Source: Pseudomarimonas sp964350895 (lineage in GTDB: Bacteria; Pseudomonadota; Gammaproteobacteria; Xanthomonadales; Xanthomonadaceae). From it: a stretch of DNA of 7,863 nucleotides. This document shows positions 5,781 to 7,863 of the stretch, piece by piece. The notes beneath the pieces are model-generated. The model ran no database searches, was not told the origin of the DNA, and saw only the letters and a list, made by a program, of their open reading frames with translations. The stretch covers positions 1 to 7,863 of the forward strand of contig CAYGMG010000168.1 of the NCBI GenBank assembly GCA_964350895.1. Direction: 5' to 3'. Made by a program: the position numbers and the translations under genes. Position 1 is the first letter of the stretch, and the number at the start of each line of letters is the position of its first letter.

Positions 5781-7257
5781 GTTGCACATAACCCCGGGCC
5801 GCCTGCTGACACGCGGCGCCCTGCTCGGCGTGGCGCTGGCGCTGACCGCCTGCACCGTCGGGCCGGACTACGTGCGCCCTGAAGCGCCCCTGCCCGAGCG
5901 CTTCGACCAGGCCGAGGCCGGCGCCAGCGCGCCGCCCGCACTGCTCTGGACCAGCCTGGGTGATCCGACCCTGAACACGCTGATCCAGCGCGCGCTCGAT
6001 GCCAACACCAGCGTCGCCCAGGCGGCGGCGCGGCTGGATGAGACCCGCGCCCTGTCCGGGCTGACCGTGTACAGCCTGTTTCCAACGGTGACCGCCAGCG
6101 CCGGCGCCGAGCGCAACCAGCCGAGCGGCCGCGATCCGTTCATCCCGCCGGATGCCGCCGCCCGCACCGACACTTATCGCGCCGGTTTCGATGCGGCCTG
6201 GGAGATCGACCTGTTCGGCAATCTGCGCAACCAGTCGAACGCGATCTATCAGCGTGTCGATGCCGATGCCGCGGCGCTTGCCGATGTCCAGCTGAGCATC
6301 GTCGCCGAGGTCGCACAGACCTACTTCGCCCTGCGCGGCGCCCGCCAGCAGCTGGCCTTGCGCCAGGGCCAGCTGGACAACCAGGCCGGCAATGTCGACC
6401 TGCTGAGCCGGCTGCTGGACGCCGGACGCGGCAACCGGCTGGACCTCAGCCGGGCCGAGTCTCAGCGTCGCCGGGTCGCAGCGCAGGTTCCGCAGGCCGA
6501 GGCTGAACTGGTGCGCCAGGAACAGCGTCTCGCGGTGCTGACCGCCTGGCCAATCGACACCCTGCGCGAACAGCTCGGCCAGTCCAGCCAGCTGCCTGCC
6601 CTGCCAGCCCTGCAGACCGTCGGCAACCCGGCCGACTGGCTGCAGCGGCGTCCGGACATTCGCGCCGCCGAGCGGCGGTTTGCCGCGGCGTATTCCGACA
6701 TCGGCTTCGAGACCGCACAGTACTTCCCGATCCTGACCCTGCTCGGCGACTTTGGCTGGACCGCCACCTCGTTCGGCAATCTGGGCAGCGCCGGCGCCGA
6801 GCGCTGGAGCTTCGGCCCCTCGCTGTCCTGGCGCTTCCTCGACTTCGGCCGGGTGAAACAGCAGGTGAAGGCGGCCGAAGCGCGCGCTGCCGGTGCCGAG
6901 GCGGCCTGGCGCGAAACCGTGTTGCGCGCGCTTGAAGCGACCGAGAACGCGCTGGCCACCCTGCGCGCGGCGAATCGAATCGGCGTCGAGATCGAGGCCG
7001 CACGCCAAGCCGCCGCCGAGGCGGCCAGCCTTGCCCGGCTGCGCTTCGACAACGGCGCCAGCAGCTACCTGGACGTGCTCGACGCCGAGCGCAGCCTGCT
7101 CGATCTCGAGGTCGACGCCCTGCAGTCGCGGATTGAGCAGGCGACCGCGCTGGCCGCGGTGTACAAGGCCCTGGCCGGCGACTTCGCCGAGGCCGCTGTC
7201 GATCAGGCCACCAACGCAGCGGTCGAGCCCGAAGCAAACACACCACCGACCCACTGA
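5773..7257 (+). CDS. Outer-membrane efflux channel lipoprotein, NodT/OprM type
   Basis: This 494-residue protein is the outer-membrane duct of the pump, expected to form a TolC-like trimer with a beta-barrel in the outer membrane and an alpha-helical tunnel in the periplasm. The signal peptide ends in the lipobox LTAC with lipidation at Cys27, followed by the family signature TVGPDYVRP. Two OEP repeats are visible: about 59-255 with WEIDLFG at 143-149, and about 275-465 with LQRRPDIRAAE at 290-300, WRFLDFGRVKQQV at 353-365 and SYLDVLDAERSLLDLE at 431-446. Length is normal for the family. It overlaps the permease gene by 8 bases and is probably translationally coupled to it. OprN would be the counterpart if the pump is of MexEF type, but I would not assign that name from sequence alone. 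Confidence 0.96.
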   Translation: MDKLHITPGRLLTRGALLGVALALTACTVGPDYVRPEAPLPERFDQAEAGASAPPALLWTSLGDPTLNTLIQRALDANTSVAQAAARLDETRALSGLTVYSLFPTVTASAGAERNQPSGRDPFIPPDAAARTDTYRAGFDAAWEIDLFGNLRNQSNAIYQRVDADAAALADVQLSIVAEVAQTYFALRGARQQLALRQGQLDNQAGNVDLLSRLLDAGRGNRLDLSRAESQRRRVAAQVPQAEAELVRQEQRLAVLTAWPIDTLREQLGQSSQLPALPALQTVGNPADWLQRRPDIRAAERRFAAAYSDIGFETAQYFPILTLLGDFGWTATSFGNLGSAGAERWSFGPSLSWRFLDFGRVKQQVKAAEARAAGAEAAWRETVLRALEATENALATLRAANRIGVEIEAARQAAAEAASLARLRFDNGASSYLDVLDAERSLLDLEVDALQSRIEQATALAAVYKALAGDFAEAAVDQATNAAVEPEANTPPTH

Positions 7258-7272
7258 GTCCGGAGACCACCG

Positions 7273-7779
7273 ATGTCGCTATCCATTTACGAAACCACCG
7301 TCGTCACCTTCCGCCGCATGCTCTCGGGCCTTGATCGCGAGCTGGAACAGGCGGCCAGCAATGCTTCCTCGCGGGGTTTCGAAGCCGACCGGCTGCTTGG
7401 CGCACGGCTGGCGCCGGACATGTTCGATCTGACCCGACAGATCCAGATCGCCTGCGACCTGGCCAAAGGCGCCGGCGCGCGCCTGGCCGGCGTCGAGATT
7501 CCCAAGCACGCCGATGAAGAGTCGACCCTGGCCCAGCTGCGCGAGCGCATCGCCCGCGTATTGGCCTTCCTCGATGGCCTGCCGCGGCAGGCCATCGACG
7601 GCGCCGCCGAGCGCGAGATCGTGCTCTCCGTGCAGGGCCGCGAGCTGCGCTTCTCCGGTGCCGACTATGTCAACCAGTGGTCGCTGCCCAACTTCTACTT
7701 CCACCGTACCATGGCCTACGCCCTGCTCCGCCAGCAGGGCGTGCCGCTCGGCAAGCGCGAGTTTCTGTCGCTGGGCTAG
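7273..7779 (+). CDS. DUF1993 family protein, last gene of the efflux operon
   Basis: This 168-residue protein has no signal peptide or membrane segment, so it is probably cytoplasmic. Its sequence fits the DUF1993 family (Pfam PF09351) as I remember it: N-terminal MSLSIYETTVVTFRRML, the conserved LLGARLAPDMFDLTRQIQIA (41-60) followed by LAKGAGARLAG (63-73), and C-terminal PNFYFHRTMAYALLRQQGV (139-157) with LGKREFL (159-165). It is predicted to be mostly alpha-helical. The family is thought related to DinB-like four-helix bundles, some of which bind metal through histidines; His144 is a conserved-looking position. Function is unknown. GGAG at 7262-7265 lies 7 bases before the ATG, and the gap from the channel gene is only 15 bases, so co-transcription is likely. 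A stress or detoxification role alongside the pump is speculation. Confidence 0.9.
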   Translation: MSLSIYETTVVTFRRMLSGLDRELEQAASNASSRGFEADRLLGARLAPDMFDLTRQIQIACDLAKGAGARLAGVEIPKHADEESTLAQLRERIARVLAFLDGLPRQAIDGAAEREIVLSVQGRELRFSGADYVNQWSLPNFYFHRTMAYALLRQQGVPLGKREFLSLG

Positions 7780-7796
7780 GGTGTTTGAAAGGCGGA

Positions 7797-7863
7797 TTCG
7801 GGGCGCAAATTTGCCGTTCGCGCAGCGAACTCAACGCCTGCTTCTTGAGCGGTTGCCGTGTGG
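7797..7863 (-). repeat. Right, inverted copy of the flanking repeat (cut by the window end)
   Basis: Its reverse complement matches 161-227 at 62 of 67 positions without gaps. It starts only 17 bases after the DUF1993 stop codon and runs to the last base, so its outer end is not seen. Inside are a perfect 10-bp palindrome, GCAAATTTGC (7805-7814), and a hairpin, GTTCGC (7816-7821) against GCGAAC (7825-7830), with a 3-base loop. No T-run follows the hairpin, yet it is the only structure in the window after the operon and could help end transcription or protect the 3' end. Confidence 0.9.

Noticed and set aside
2904..5855. A 983-codon open frame on the minus strand
   Set aside because: It is the antisense of the clearly real RND permease; its translation is a His/Gln/Arg/Asp-rich sequence typical of shadow frames in GC-rich genes.
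5689..7254. A 521-codon open frame on the minus strand
   Set aside because: It is the antisense of the outer-membrane channel gene, whose OEP motifs are unmistakable; the antisense translation shows no domain.
7805..7830. Rho-independent terminator after the operon
   Set aside because: The hairpin 7816-7830 has only a 6-bp stem and is not followed by a T-run; the same hairpin exists in the left repeat copy far from any gene end, so it belongs to the repeat rather than to a dedicated terminator.
161..7863. Composite transposon with the repeats as insertion sequences
   Set aside because: No transposase gene or IS-like open frame lies in or next to either repeat within the window, and no target-site duplication can be seen because the outer ends are unknown or outside the window.

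Overview
This is a high-GC bacterial window holding one five-gene, plus-strand cluster that encodes a tripartite RND multidrug efflux system. The order is a TetR-type repressor (745-1323), a lipoprotein periplasmic adaptor (1338-2540), an inner-membrane RND proton antiporter (2547-5780), an outer-membrane factor lipoprotein (5773-7257) and a DUF1993-family protein (7273-7779). Gaps are 14, 6, -8 and 15 nt, with no room for internal promoters or terminators, so the five genes probably form one transcript. The adaptor and permease look most like the MexE/MexF branch of the HAE-1 RND pumps (MexEF-OprN, BpeEF-OprC, AdeFGH type), and the outer-membrane protein is of the NodT/OprM type. Tripartite architecture, codon use and intergenic repeats point to a Gram-negative proteobacterium, probably a gammaproteobacterium (Xanthomonadaceae or Pseudomonadaceae are guesses). 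No marker in the window fixes the genus.

Layout: bases 1-227 are a dispersed-type intergenic repeat with hairpins, a pyrimidine-rich direct repeat and a small tandem hexamer array. Bases 228-640 hold no credible gene but contain a perfect 11-bp hairpin and some palindromes. Bases 680-745 are the control region, dominated by a perfect 26-bp palindrome (710-735) that abuts the repressor start and is the obvious operator. The efflux genes fill 745-7779. From 7797 to the window end, the sequence is an inverted copy of 161-227 (62 of 67 positions identical), so the operon sits between two oppositely oriented repeat copies.

How it likely works (inference): the TetR protein binds the palindrome and represses its own gene and, by read-through, the whole pump. 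Ligand or electrophile binding would release it. The adaptor and outer-membrane factor then join the RND trimer into a channel that expels small toxic compounds using proton motive force. The role of the DUF1993 protein is unknown. The points most worth checking are the inverted repeats bracketing the operon, the single promoter-embedded operator with a possibly leaderless repressor mRNA, a cysteine cluster in the repressor, an apparent insertion before TM10 of the permease, and the co-transcribed DUF1993 gene. I see no clearly new class of system here.
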